From: Clostridium_AD sp050717635
Lineage (GTDB): Bacteria > Bacillota > Clostridia > Clostridiales > Clostridiaceae
Assembly (NCBI RefSeq): GCF_050717635.1
Contig: NZ_JBOITO010000013.1
Span: 124,001-188,000 of the forward strand
Length of the DNA stretch: 64,000 nucleotides
Reading direction: 5' to 3'
The position numbers and the translations under genes are program-made. The notes under the pieces are model-generated. The model saw nothing but the letters and a program-made list of their open reading frames with translations. It ran no database searches and was not told the origin of the DNA. Of the stretch, positions 24,798 through 33,249 are shown one piece after another (position 1 is the first letter of the stretch; every line of letters starts with the position of its first letter).

Positions 24798-26231
24798 ATG
24801 AAAGTATTATTTGTAGCTTCTGAGGCTTATCCTTTTATAAAAACAGGAGGACTGGGGGATGTAGCATACGCACTACCTAAAGCCTTAAGAAAAATTGGAA
24901 TTGATGCAAGGGTAATTATACCTAAATATAGTAGCATTCCATTACAATTTAAAAATTGCATGGAAACTATTGCTAGCTTCAATGTGACAGTAGGATGGAG
25001 AAATCAATACTGTGGACTACAATATTTGACATATGATGGTATACCTTATTATTTTGTGGATAATGAAGATTATTTTAAAAGATATGAAACATATGGATGT
25101 TATGATGATGGAGAGAGATTTTCTTATTTTTCAAAAGCAATATTAGAAGCTATAAAATATATGGGAGATTTTGTACCAGATATTATTCATTGCAATGATT
25201 GGCATTGTGGAATTGTCCCAGCACTACTTAAAGAACACTATAGTGAAGACGAAAGGTACAATAAAATTAAAAGTGTCTTTACTATACATAATTTAAAGTA
25301 TCAAGGAATATTCTCGAAAGAAATATTAGGCGAGTTATTAAACTTAGATGACAAATATTTTTCAGATGAAGCTCTGAAATTTTATGATTCTGTATCCTTC
25401 ATGAAGGGTGGCATTGTTTATGCAGATGCAGTAACTACTGTGAGTAAGACTTATTCAGAGGAAATACAGACGCCTTTTTATGGTGAATCATTAGATGGAT
25501 TATTATCCTTAAAATCCGAAAGTTTATATGGTATAGTAAATGGTATAGACTATGAACTATATGATCCTAAAATTGATAAAAAAATCTTCTGTAATTATGA
25601 TGTGAAAAGTAGAGCTCAGAAAGTGAAAAATAAATTGAAGCTTCAAGAGAAATTATGTTTTACAGTAAATAAAGACATACCAATGATTGGTATTATAACT
25701 AGACTCGTAAAGCAAAAGGGTTTAGATTTAATTGTGCTTAAGCTCCAAGAATTACTTAGCCTTCCTATTCAAATAGTGCTTCTTGGCAATGGGGATAGAT
25801 ATTATGAAGATATTTTTCAACATTATGCTTCAATATACCCAAGTAGGATATCAACAAACATTGTTTTTGATGAGAGTTTAGCACAACAAATATATGCTGC
25901 TTCTGATATGTTTTTGATGCCATCACTATTTGAACCTTGTGGCATTGGTCAACTTATAGCACTTAAGTATGGAAGCATTCCAATTGTTCGAGAAACTGGA
26001 GGATTAAAAGACACAATTATTCCATATAATAAATATACTGGTACTGGAAATGGTTTTTCTTTCACAAATTATAGTAGTGATGATTTATTAGAGGCCATAA
26101 ATAAGGCTCTAGATTTATATAATGACAAAGAATCATGGGATAAATTAGTTCAAAGCGCCATGCTTTCAAACAATAGTTGGGAAAATTCAGCTAAAAACTA
26201 TATGAATTTATATAATAATATAAAAAAATAA
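24798..26231 (+). CDS. glgA: Glycogen synthase (ADP-glucose)
   Basis: The 477-residue GT5 enzyme elongates alpha-1,4-glucan from ADP-glucose. The N-terminal KTGGLGDVAYALPKAL motif binds the nucleotide sugar. IIHCNDWHCGIVPALL, VNGIDYELYDP and the C-terminal MPSLFEPCGIGQLIALKYG are diagnostic. Length is normal. It is the third gene of the glg operon, with AAGGGAGG before the ATG. Confidence 0.96.
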   Translation: MKVLFVASEAYPFIKTGGLGDVAYALPKALRKIGIDARVIIPKYSSIPLQFKNCMETIASFNVTVGWRNQYCGLQYLTYDGIPYYFVDNEDYFKRYETYGCYDDGERFSYFSKAILEAIKYMGDFVPDIIHCNDWHCGIVPALLKEHYSEDERYNKIKSVFTIHNLKYQGIFSKEILGELLNLDDKYFSDEALKFYDSVSFMKGGIVYADAVTTVSKTYSEEIQTPFYGESLDGLLSLKSESLYGIVNGIDYELYDPKIDKKIFCNYDVKSRAQKVKNKLKLQEKLCFTVNKDIPMIGIITRLVKQKGLDLIVLKLQELLSLPIQIVLLGNGDRYYEDIFQHYASIYPSRISTNIVFDESLAQQIYAASDMFLMPSLFEPCGIGQLIALKYGSIPIVRETGGLKDTIIPYNKYTGTGNGFSFTNYSSDDLLEAINKALDLYNDKESWDKLVQSAMLSNNSWENSAKNYMNLYNNIKK

Positions 26232-26276
26232 GTTTTTATGCATTTTAAATTACAAAATTACTAGGTGGTGAATGTT

Positions 26277-28709
26277 GTGGTTATCGATAAAAAAATATTT
26301 AAAGTAGATTATATAAAAAAATTACAAAATATGTTCGCAGAAGAGGCTGGAGATGCATCTACGCTACATCAATACTTTGCTTTAGGAGCATTAATTAAAG
26401 ATTATTTTTCTAAACCCTGGATTGAAAGCAATAAGGAATATGGAAAAAATAAAGGGAAACAAGTGTATTATTTTTCTATGGAATTCTTAATTGGTAAATT
26501 ATTAAATAGTAATTTAGTTAATTTGGGTATAAAGGATATATGTGAAAAGGCACTTAGTGAGCTAGGAATTAGTTTAAAAGATATGGAGAATATAGAAGTG
26601 GATGCAGGCCTTGGTAATGGAGGGCTTGGGAGGCTGGCAGCTTGTTTTTTAGACTCCATGGCATCTACTCAGATACCAGGTCATGGTTGCGGTATAAGGT
26701 ATAAGTATGGATTATTTAAGCAAAATATAGAAGATGGTTATCAAGTGGAAGTACCTGATAATTGGCTAAAAAACGGAAATGTATGGGAAATAAGAAAAGA
26801 AAATAAGGCTGTAGAAGTAAGGTTCTCAGGGAATGTGTATTTATTGGAACAAGATGGAAAAATGAAAGTTATCCATGAAAATTATGAATCTGTAAGAGCG
26901 GTACCTTATGATACCCCAATAAAAGGGTATGATAATAATACGGTAAATACCTTAAGGCTTTGGAGTGCAGAAACTATGGAAGAAGATTTTGATTTTTCTT
27001 CCTTTAGTCAAGGGAATTATGCAAAAGCAGGTGAGGATAAGTATTCAGCAGAGGCTATTTCGCAAATTTTATATCCAGATGATAGCTACGAAAAAGGTAA
27101 ATTACTAAGACTCAAACAAGAGTATTTTTTTGTAAGTGCTGGCCTTCAAAGTATTTTAAAAAGTTATAAAAAGACGCGACTTCCTATTAAGGAGTTTCAC
27201 AAACATGTGGCCGTACAGATAAATGATACTCACCCAGCAGTAGCTGTGGCTGAACTAATGAGACTTTTAATGGATGAAGAAAATATGTATTGGGACGATG
27301 CATGGGAGGTTACAACTAAAACTATGGCATATACTAACCATACAATTATGTCAGAGGCTCTAGAGAAATGGCCTGTAGAAATGTTTAAAAAATTACTTCC
27401 ACGTTCCTATATGATTATAGAAGAAATAAATAGGCGCTTTTGTAATGAAGTTTATCATAGGTACAATGGGGATTGGGATAAAGTGAACAAATTATCTATT
27501 ATACATGGTGGATATATAAGGATGGCATATCTTGCTATTGTGGGAAGCCATTCTGTTAATGGAGTTGCAAAACTTCACACAGAACTTCTAAAGCACCAAG
27601 AATTGGTGGAGTTTTATGAATTCTATCCAGAAAAATTTAATAATAAGACTAATGGAATAACACATAGACGATGGCTATTAAATTCAAACCAAGAGTTATC
27701 AAAGCTTATAACAGAAACTATAGGCGACAAGTGGATAAAGTCTCCCAATAACCTTATTAAATTAATGGATTATACAAAAGATAGTGCTTTTCAAGACAAA
27801 GCATATGACATAAAAATAAATAACAAGATAAATTTTTCGAATTTTTTATTATCTAGTAGCGGAATTTCAGTGGATCCTAGTTCTATATTTGATGTTCAGG
27901 TAAAAAGGCTGCATGCATATAAAAGACAGCTTTTAAATGTATTTAATATAATGCATCTATATAACCAGCTTCGCGAAAATCGTAATCTAGATATAGTTCC
28001 AAGAACTTTTATGTTTGGTGCGAAAGCATCTCCAAGTTATTATATAGCAAAGCAAACTATTAAACTTATTAATACTTTAGCAAATAAGATAAATAATGAT
28101 CCTATAGCTAAAGATAAACTTAAAATAGTATTTCTTGAAAACTATGGAGTTTCATTAGCGGAGAAAGTTATTCCTAGTGCTGATGTTAGTGAGCAGATTT
28201 CTACTGCATCTAAGGAAGCCTCAGGGACTGGAAATATGAAATTCATGATGAATGGGGCTATAACGGTAGCAACTTTAGACGGTGCTAACGTAGAAATATT
28301 TGAAGCGGTGGGAAAAGAAAATATTGTATTATTCGGGTTAACCTCAGAAGAGGTAATAGAATATTATAAGAATAGAAATTATAAGGCTAATGATGTTTAT
28401 AATAGCGATGAAAGATTAAAGAACATAGTAGATCAAACCATAAATGGATTTTTAGGAACTCCAAGAATGGAATTCATGAGTATATATGATAGTTTACTAT
28501 GCAACAATGATGAGTTTTTTGTACTTAGAGATTTTGATGCTTATGTAAATGCTCAAAGCGAAATTGATAGATTATATAGGCAAAAATCTATATGGCAACA
28601 AATGTCAATTACTAATATAGCTAACTCAGGTATATTTTCAAGTGACAACACTATAAAGCGTTATGCTAAAGAAATTTGGACCACACCTTCTGTTAGTATT
28701 AAATTATAA
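26277..28709 (+). CDS. glgP: Glycogen/maltodextrin phosphorylase
   Basis: The GT35 enzyme of 810 residues releases glucose-1-phosphate from alpha-glucan. GNGGLGRLAACFLDS, VQINDTHPAVAVAEL, the substrate region VQVKRLHAYKRQLLN and the pyridoxal-phosphate site EASGTGNMKFMMNGA are visible. Several GTG codons precede; AGGTGG at 26263 is spaced eight bases from the GTG at 26277, which I take as the start. It is the last gene of the operon. No branching enzyme (glgB) or debranching enzyme is present in the cluster. Confidence 0.95.
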   Translation: MVIDKKIFKVDYIKKLQNMFAEEAGDASTLHQYFALGALIKDYFSKPWIESNKEYGKNKGKQVYYFSMEFLIGKLLNSNLVNLGIKDICEKALSELGISLKDMENIEVDAGLGNGGLGRLAACFLDSMASTQIPGHGCGIRYKYGLFKQNIEDGYQVEVPDNWLKNGNVWEIRKENKAVEVRFSGNVYLLEQDGKMKVIHENYESVRAVPYDTPIKGYDNNTVNTLRLWSAETMEEDFDFSSFSQGNYAKAGEDKYSAEAISQILYPDDSYEKGKLLRLKQEYFFVSAGLQSILKSYKKTRLPIKEFHKHVAVQINDTHPAVAVAELMRLLMDEENMYWDDAWEVTTKTMAYTNHTIMSEALEKWPVEMFKKLLPRSYMIIEEINRRFCNEVYHRYNGDWDKVNKLSIIHGGYIRMAYLAIVGSHSVNGVAKLHTELLKHQELVEFYEFYPEKFNNKTNGITHRRWLLNSNQELSKLITETIGDKWIKSPNNLIKLMDYTKDSAFQDKAYDIKINNKINFSNFLLSSSGISVDPSSIFDVQVKRLHAYKRQLLNVFNIMHLYNQLRENRNLDIVPRTFMFGAKASPSYYIAKQTIKLINTLANKINNDPIAKDKLKIVFLENYGVSLAEKVIPSADVSEQISTASKEASGTGNMKFMMNGAITVATLDGANVEIFEAVGKENIVLFGLTSEEVIEYYKNRNYKANDVYNSDERLKNIVDQTINGFLGTPRMEFMSIYDSLLCNNDEFFVLRDFDAYVNAQSEIDRLYRQKSIWQQMSITNIANSGIFSSDNTIKRYAKEIWTTPSVSIKL

Positions 28710-28728
28710 TTAATCTTCATATTGAAAA

Positions 28729-28762
28729 GTGTACTGGATAATTGTCTAGTACATTTTTTGCG
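28729..28762 (+). terminator. Terminator of the glg operon
   Basis: TGTACT...GA pairs with TC...AGTACA around a short loop, followed by TTTTTT. Confidence 0.8.
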
Positions 28763-28894
28763 GTTATAGTCTAAATAGTAAAAAAAATGATGTTTTAGCG
28801 AAAAAATTTGTTGATATAGTAGAAAAAGTGTTATAGTATTACTATAATGAAATTAAACACGAACAGTTAGTAAGGTATGTAAAACTTAATATTC

Positions 28895-29057
28895 GTAAAC
28901 TCATATATGCTTAGAAATATGGACTAAGCGTTTCTACTAAGTAGCCGTAAAATACTTGACTATGGGTGTTTTAATAAAAAAATAAAATAACTGAGTGAAT
29001 AGTTATTTTTATTAATGATTTTTATTATAAACTCCCTATTTATTTAGGGGGTTTTTT
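28895..29057 (+). promoter_or_regulatory. Guanine (purine) riboswitch with terminator upstream of xpt
   Basis: The aptamer spans about 28895-28970. P1 is ACTCA/TGGGT, P2 is GCTTAG/CTAAGC and P3 is AAGTA/TACTT, with the conserved loops and the J3-1 segment GACTATGGGTG. The specificity base in GACTATGG is C (28960), predicting guanine rather than adenine. The expression platform ends in a terminator stem, CTCCCTA (29032-29038) with TAGGGGG (29045-29051), followed by six T. Purine excess should stop transcription of xpt. Confidence 0.92.
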
Positions 29058-29087
29058 AGTGCTCAAATCTTAAAAGTTGATAGTTTT

Positions 29088-29588
29088 TTGAATCATCAAA
29101 TTGACATAGAGCTATTTAATGAAATTGGGAAGGAATTTAAGGAAAGATTCAAAAACGTGGAAATCACAAAGATACTTACAGTTGAAGCATCAGGTATAGG
29201 AATAGCATGTATTGCGGCTCAATACTTTGGTAACGTTCCTGTGGTTTTTGCAAAAAAACATGAAGCAGCTAATTTAGATGGAGATACTTATGAAACTGAT
29301 GTGTTTTCCTTTACGAAAAACAAGAATTATAAAATAAGAACCAGTAAAAAGTACATAAAAGCAGAAGATAAAATTTTGATAATTGATGATTTTTTAGCAA
29401 ACGGGAATGCAGCACTAGGACTTATAGAAATTTCACGTCAGGCTGGAGCCCACGCAGTTGGGGTGGGAATTGTAATTGAAAAAGCATTTCAAGATGGGAG
29501 AACTCGTATAGAAAATCAGGGAGTTAGATTAGAATCATTAGCAATTGTAAAATCTATACAAGATAATAACATAGTTTTTAAGGAATAG
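29088..29588 (+). CDS. xpt: Xanthine phosphoribosyltransferase with missing N-terminus/start
   Basis: The visible frame from TTG 29088 gives 166 residues, against about 190 for Xpt. The PRPP motif ILIIDDFLANGNAALG, VPVVFAKKHE and the C-terminal VRLESLAIVKSI are intact. The same frame is open upstream to a TAA at 29028 and encodes QILKVDSFLNHQID, matching residues 18-31 of normal Xpt, yet 29031-29087 holds no ATG, GTG or TTG. About 17 N-terminal codons appear deleted, joining the riboswitch terminator directly to the body of the gene. Initiation at the poorly served TTG, at a rare codon, or loss of function are all possible. The enzyme salvages xanthine to XMP. Confidence 0.85.
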   Translation: MNHQIDIELFNEIGKEFKERFKNVEITKILTVEASGIGIACIAAQYFGNVPVVFAKKHEAANLDGDTYETDVFSFTKNKNYKIRTSKKYIKAEDKILIIDDFLANGNAALGLIEISRQAGAHAVGVGIVIEKAFQDGRTRIENQGVRLESLAIVKSIQDNNIVFKE

Positions 29589-29610
29589 AAAAGAAAATTA
29601 ATAACTATAA

Positions 29611-29647
29611 AGATTGTATGGTAATAAAATACTATGCAATTTTTTTA
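29611..29647 (+). terminator. Terminator of xpt
   Basis: ATTGTATGGTA (29613-29623) pairs with TACTATGCAAT (29630-29640), with two G-U pairs, and is followed by six T. Confidence 0.8.
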
Positions 29648-30061
29648 TAGTAATTGAAAAAAATGTTAACTATGCCCATTAAATCAGTGCCATTTTTCAA
29701 ATAAATGTTAATAGTACCTATTAATTATCATTTAATTACACTAATTTAGTACTTAAGGTTTAATTATGGCGCGTTTTAATATATAATAGGAATGGTGAGT
29801 AATTTAAGTAACCTATAAAAAAGAATCAAATAGTATTAAATGTGCTTAAACAACATAATATAGATAAGACAGTCAAGAGTGGCAAAAGTATTGCTATTTC
29901 AAAACTCTGTATTATTTTGTTATCTATCACAAAAACTACTATTTAAAATTAAACCAAGGCTTACATCCATTACCCTAAAAGGATACTGGTTTTACGTCTA
30001 AGTTTATAATAAACCAAACCTAGTTTTAATAATAATTACGCAATAGAAGGAGAGTATGTAT
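29648..30061 (+). other. Long leader/intergenic region before the S1-domain gene
   Basis: No coding sequence is apparent. TATAAT near 29785 could be a -10 box, which would give the S1-domain gene a leader of about 270 bases. Short hairpins are possible (for example AGTGGCAAAAG...GCTATT), but I recognise no known riboswitch or ribosomal-protein leader. Confidence 0.4.
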
Positions 30062-31237
30062 ATGACAACAGATAATAAAGAAGAAGTTTCAATGAATGAT
30101 GTAATGGGTAATATAGAAGAATCTATGGTGAAGATCAACAGTGGGGACATTGTACGTGGAACTGTAATTTCTGTAAATGAAGAGGAAGTTCATGTAAACA
30201 TAGGTTATATGACAGATGGAGTTATAACAAAAGAGGAAATATCAAATGAAAAAGAGATAAATCCTATAGATGTTGTAAAGGTTGATGATGAAATTTTCGT
30301 CTACATAATGAAAATTAATGACGGAGAAGGTAATGTTCTTTTATCTAAAAAAAGAGCAGATAATGTTAAAGTTTGGGATGAATTTAAAGAAATATTAGAT
30401 GAAAACAAAACTTTAGAAGTAACAGTTAGTGACATAGTTAAAGGTGGAGCTACAGCTTATATTAAAGGAGTTAGAGCATTTATACCTGCATCACAAATGT
30501 CAGATGCTTATATAGAAAATCTACAAGACTTTAAAGGAAAAATACTAGAAGTTAAAATAATTGAATTAGATCTAGAAAAGAAGAATATAGTTTTATCTAG
30601 AAAAGTAATAGAAAAAGCTGAAAATGAAGTAAAAAAAGATATAGTTTGGAATGAACTTAAAAAGGGTGAAAAGAAAACAGGCGTTGTAACAAGACTTGCT
30701 AAATTTGGTGCTTTTGTAGATTTAGGTGGCATTGATGGTCTTATTCATGTTTCAGATTTATCTTGGAAAAGAGTTCAAGATCCGTCAGAGATAGTATCTG
30801 TTGGAGAAGAAGTAGAAGTTAAGGTTTTAGATTTTGATAAAGAAAAAGGAAGAATATCTCTAGGATTTAAAGCAGAGGAAGGAAATCCCTGGAATAATAT
30901 ATCAAGCAAATATAAGCCTAATGATATAGTAGATGGAACTGTTGTAAAAATAATGGATTTCGGTGCTTTTGTTCAACTTGCATCAGGAGTAGAAGGCTTA
31001 GTTCATATTTCAGAAATATCAGAAGACCGTATAGCAAACATCTCTGATGTATTAAAAGCTGGAGATGTTGTAAAAGTTAAAATTGGTGATATAAATGAAA
31101 AAGATAGAAGAATAAGCTTAAGTATTAAGGAAGCAGCTGATAAAGGTTTTGGAGATTTAGAAAAATTCAATCAAAATGAAGAAGGCATGACTTTAGGAGA
31201 TTTATTTAAAGATAAATTCAAAGACTTTAAATTTTAA
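30062..31237 (+). CDS. S1 RNA-binding domain protein (30S ribosomal protein S1 homologue)
   Basis: The 391-residue protein consists of four S1 OB-fold repeats at about 28-95, 110-178, 195-265 and 282-352. Repeats 3 and 4 are the best conserved (LAKFGAFVDLGGIDGLIHVSDLSW and IMDFGAFVQLASGVEGLVHISEIS). The four-domain form is typical of Firmicute S1/YpfD, shorter than the six-domain S1 of E. coli. It binds mRNA, but its ribosomal role in Firmicutes is debated. GAAGGAG is spaced for the ATG at 30062 rather than 30056. The next gene starts four bases after the stop. Confidence 0.9.
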   Translation: MTTDNKEEVSMNDVMGNIEESMVKINSGDIVRGTVISVNEEEVHVNIGYMTDGVITKEEISNEKEINPIDVVKVDDEIFVYIMKINDGEGNVLLSKKRADNVKVWDEFKEILDENKTLEVTVSDIVKGGATAYIKGVRAFIPASQMSDAYIENLQDFKGKILEVKIIELDLEKKNIVLSRKVIEKAENEVKKDIVWNELKKGEKKTGVVTRLAKFGAFVDLGGIDGLIHVSDLSWKRVQDPSEIVSVGEEVEVKVLDFDKEKGRISLGFKAEEGNPWNNISSKYKPNDIVDGTVVKIMDFGAFVQLASGVEGLVHISEISEDRIANISDVLKAGDVVKVKIGDINEKDRRISLSIKEAADKGFGDLEKFNQNEEGMTLGDLFKDKFKDFKF

Positions 31238-31240
31238 TGT

Positions 31241-31645
31241 ATGCAGGAAAAATTATTGTTAAAGTGTGAAATCTGTGGAAGTCCAGCTGATAAACATCAT
31301 ATAGTTTATAAAAGTAATGGAGGCATAGAATTTCCACTTAACTTTAGATACCTTTGTTCAAAGCATCATAGAGGAAAGTTTGGACCTCATAAAAATAGAA
31401 GATTAGATTTAGAATATAAACTCGATATGCAGAAGAAACTTGGGGATATTTTAATAAATGAATTTTATAATATTGAGGAATTAGTATCACTTCTTAATAT
31501 AAATAAGGGTGTGATTATAAGACTTTTCAAGCAATATAAGTTAGATGATAAAGGCTTTAGAAAAGCGGATATTATCTTCAAACTTATGGGAAGTAAAAAA
31601 TATGATGATAAAATGCTTTTAGAAATAGAATCTAAAAATTTTTAA
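31241..31645 (+). CDS. HNH-like zinc-motif protein
   Basis: The 134-residue protein has an N-terminal HNH-type zinc motif: CEICGSPADKHHIVYKSNGG then NFRYLCSKHHRGKFGPH. The C-terminal half is helical and includes a likely helix-turn-helix (LVSLLNINKGVIIRLFKQYKL). HNH motifs of this sort occur in nucleases and in non-catalytic DNA- or RNA-binding proteins. The gene has no clear ribosome site and starts four bases after the S1-domain gene, so coupling is likely. Its function is unknown; association with S1 suggests an RNA-linked role only by context. Confidence 0.7.
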   Translation: MQEKLLLKCEICGSPADKHHIVYKSNGGIEFPLNFRYLCSKHHRGKFGPHKNRRLDLEYKLDMQKKLGDILINEFYNIEELVSLLNINKGVIIRLFKQYKLDDKGFRKADIIFKLMGSKKYDDKMLLEIESKNF

Positions 31646-31665
31646 ATTTAGTATGAAAAGTTAGA

Positions 31666-31710
31666 AGCTATATGAGACAATATATTGTCTCATATAGCTT
31701 TTATTTTTTT
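31666..31710 (+). terminator. Terminator of the S1/HNH operon
   Basis: Two perfect 17-base arms (31666-31682, starting AGCTATATGAGAC, and 31683-31699) abut each other, followed by TTATTTTTTT. Confidence 0.85.
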
Positions 31711-31885
31711 AAAAATAACAACTCAATTTAACTTAGCTAATAAAACCTGTATAGTATAATAGTATTATTAATAATACATATAAATATTTCTCATAATAAT
31801 TATAAAATTGGTAAGACTATATTTTATATGTTATTATACTTCGATTTTATAACATATTTAATTTAGTGTGAAAGGCAGTGTTATT

Positions 31886-32146
31886 TTGAATAAAAAAGAA
31901 AACTCAGCTCATATTATTACTAGAGTAGTTAAGGACAATGGAGGAGAAATCACAGCTTATGAATTTGAAAATGGAGATATTGTTTCAAAAGAACAAGCTG
32001 TAATGATGGCTAAGCAAGGAAGTATTAGTGGAGTTTCTACCTCGACTTCAAAAAAAGGTGAAGAATTTTTAAAAAGTTTACCTGATGGAAATAGGTCCAA
32101 TAATTTAGACAGTTTACCAATTATAGATGATAATGAAATTTTTTAA
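31886..32146 (+). CDS. Small DUF3892-family protein
   Basis: The 86-residue protein (92 if GTG 31868 is used) matches DUF3892: HIITRVVKDNGGEITAYEFENGDIVSKEQAVMMAKQG followed by SGVSTSTSKKGEEFLKS and NNLDSLP. The family is small, cytosolic and of unknown function. AAAGG at 31870 favours the TTG at 31886, although the spacing is long. It is monocistronic with a terminator and then a dispersed repeat copy. Confidence 0.75.
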   Translation: MNKKENSAHIITRVVKDNGGEITAYEFENGDIVSKEQAVMMAKQGSISGVSTSTSKKGEEFLKSLPDGNRSNNLDSLPIIDDNEIF

Positions 32147-32169
32147 GAAAAACACTAATATGTAAGTAT

Positions 32170-32213
32170 AAAAAGAAACAGGGACAAATTTAATTTGTAT
32201 CTGTTTCTTTTTA
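32170..32213. terminator. Terminator after the DUF3892 gene
   Basis: AAAAAGAAACAG with CTGTTTCTTTTT extends inward through ACAAATT/AATTTGT to about 21 bp, with two imperfect pairs. Confidence 0.8.
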
Positions 32214-32231
32214 TTTAGTTAAATTAGATGA

Positions 32232-32250
32232 ATTAGTTGTTAACCGTCCC
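32232..32250 (-). repeat. Dispersed REP-like repeat, copy F
   Basis: ATTAGTTGTTAACCGTCCC is the exact reverse complement of GGGACGGTTAACAACTAAT in copy A, 20 kb away. It stands alone, just past a terminator. Confidence 0.75.
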
Positions 32251-32324
32251 AATTAATAATAAATCTACAGGCGTTATGTATTATTTATTATTATTTGGAT
32301 AAATTAAATATAAGTGGTTATAGA

Positions 32325-32362
32325 TGTATCACTATTGATACATAAACGTTATAGTGATACAA
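32325..32362 (+). promoter_or_regulatory. Candidate PadR operator upstream of degV-padR
   Basis: ATGTATCA-CTAT-TGATACAT (32325-32344) is a perfect 8-4-8 palindrome. A further TGATACA half-site (32356-32362) makes a second inverted pair, GTATCACTAT/ATAGTGATAC. ATGT...ACAT symmetry is typical of PadR operators, and a PadR gene is second in this operon, so autoregulation is inferred. Confidence 0.6.
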
Positions 32363-32394
32363 TAATAACATAATGTAATATAGGAGGAGTTAAT

Positions 32395-33243
32395 TTGAGT
32401 AAAATAGCTTTAATAACAGATACTACAAGCGATTTAAATAAAGAAACCATAGAAAAATATAATATAAATGTACTACCCTTTAGGATTATCTATTCTGATA
32501 GAGAATATCTTGATAATGTAAATATTACATCACAAGAAGTTTATAGTAACATGGAAAAAGAAGTTCCTACATCCTCTTTACCATCAATGAAGGATATGGA
32601 AGAGTTATTTTTAAAATTGGAAGATGAGGGATATACTCATGCTATAGTAGTAACCTTATCTACAGGATTATCAGGTATATTTAATGCTATAAAACTTACA
32701 AGTGAAAATCATCCTAGTATCATTACTCACCTATGTGATTCACAATCGATTGCCCTTGGTGAGGGACTCATAGTAACAGAATGTGGAAGGCTAATAGAAG
32801 AAGGAAAGACTTTTGAAGAAGTTGTTTCGTCTATTCCCTCTATTAAGAAAAGAATCCACTTGTACTTTGTAGTAGGAACTCTAGAGTATTTAAAAAGAGG
32901 TGGAAGAATTGGAAAAGTTTCAGGCACTATAGCTGAGCTTCTAAACATAAAACCTATAATTTCAATTGACACAGATGGTAAGTATATTACCAGTGAAAAG
33001 GTTAGAGGTAGAAAACAATCTCTTAACAAACTTGTAGAGCTTACTAATAATATTTTAGATAAAAAGAAGTGTAAGGTTTATATAGTGCACGGCGATGCAT
33101 TAGAAGAATCTAAAAAAGTAATGGAAAGTATACGTCCTCATCCAAACGTTACTTCCATAGAATTTGGTGGATATATAAGCCCTGTATCAGGAGTTCATAG
33201 TGGGCCAGGTTTAGTAGGAATGGTTTGCATAGAGGAATCTTAA
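32395..33243 (+). CDS. DegV-family fatty-acid-binding protein
   Basis: The 282-residue protein binds fatty acids in a buried pocket; DegV (FakB-type) proteins present them to fatty-acid kinase FakA. ITDTTSDLNKE, PTSSLPSMKDMEELF, VVTLSTGLSGIFNA, CDSQSIALGEG and GTLEYLKRGGRIGKVSG are the family motifs. The start is TTG with AGGAGG seven bases upstream. The padR gene follows at six bases. No fakA gene is in the window. Confidence 0.92.
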   Translation: MSKIALITDTTSDLNKETIEKYNINVLPFRIIYSDREYLDNVNITSQEVYSNMEKEVPTSSLPSMKDMEELFLKLEDEGYTHAIVVTLSTGLSGIFNAIKLTSENHPSIITHLCDSQSIALGEGLIVTECGRLIEEGKTFEEVVSSIPSIKKRIHLYFVVGTLEYLKRGGRIGKVSGTIAELLNIKPIISIDTDGKYITSEKVRGRKQSLNKLVELTNNILDKKKCKVYIVHGDALEESKKVMESIRPHPNVTSIEFGGYISPVSGVHSGPGLVGMVCIEES

Positions 33244-33249
33244 ATAAAA

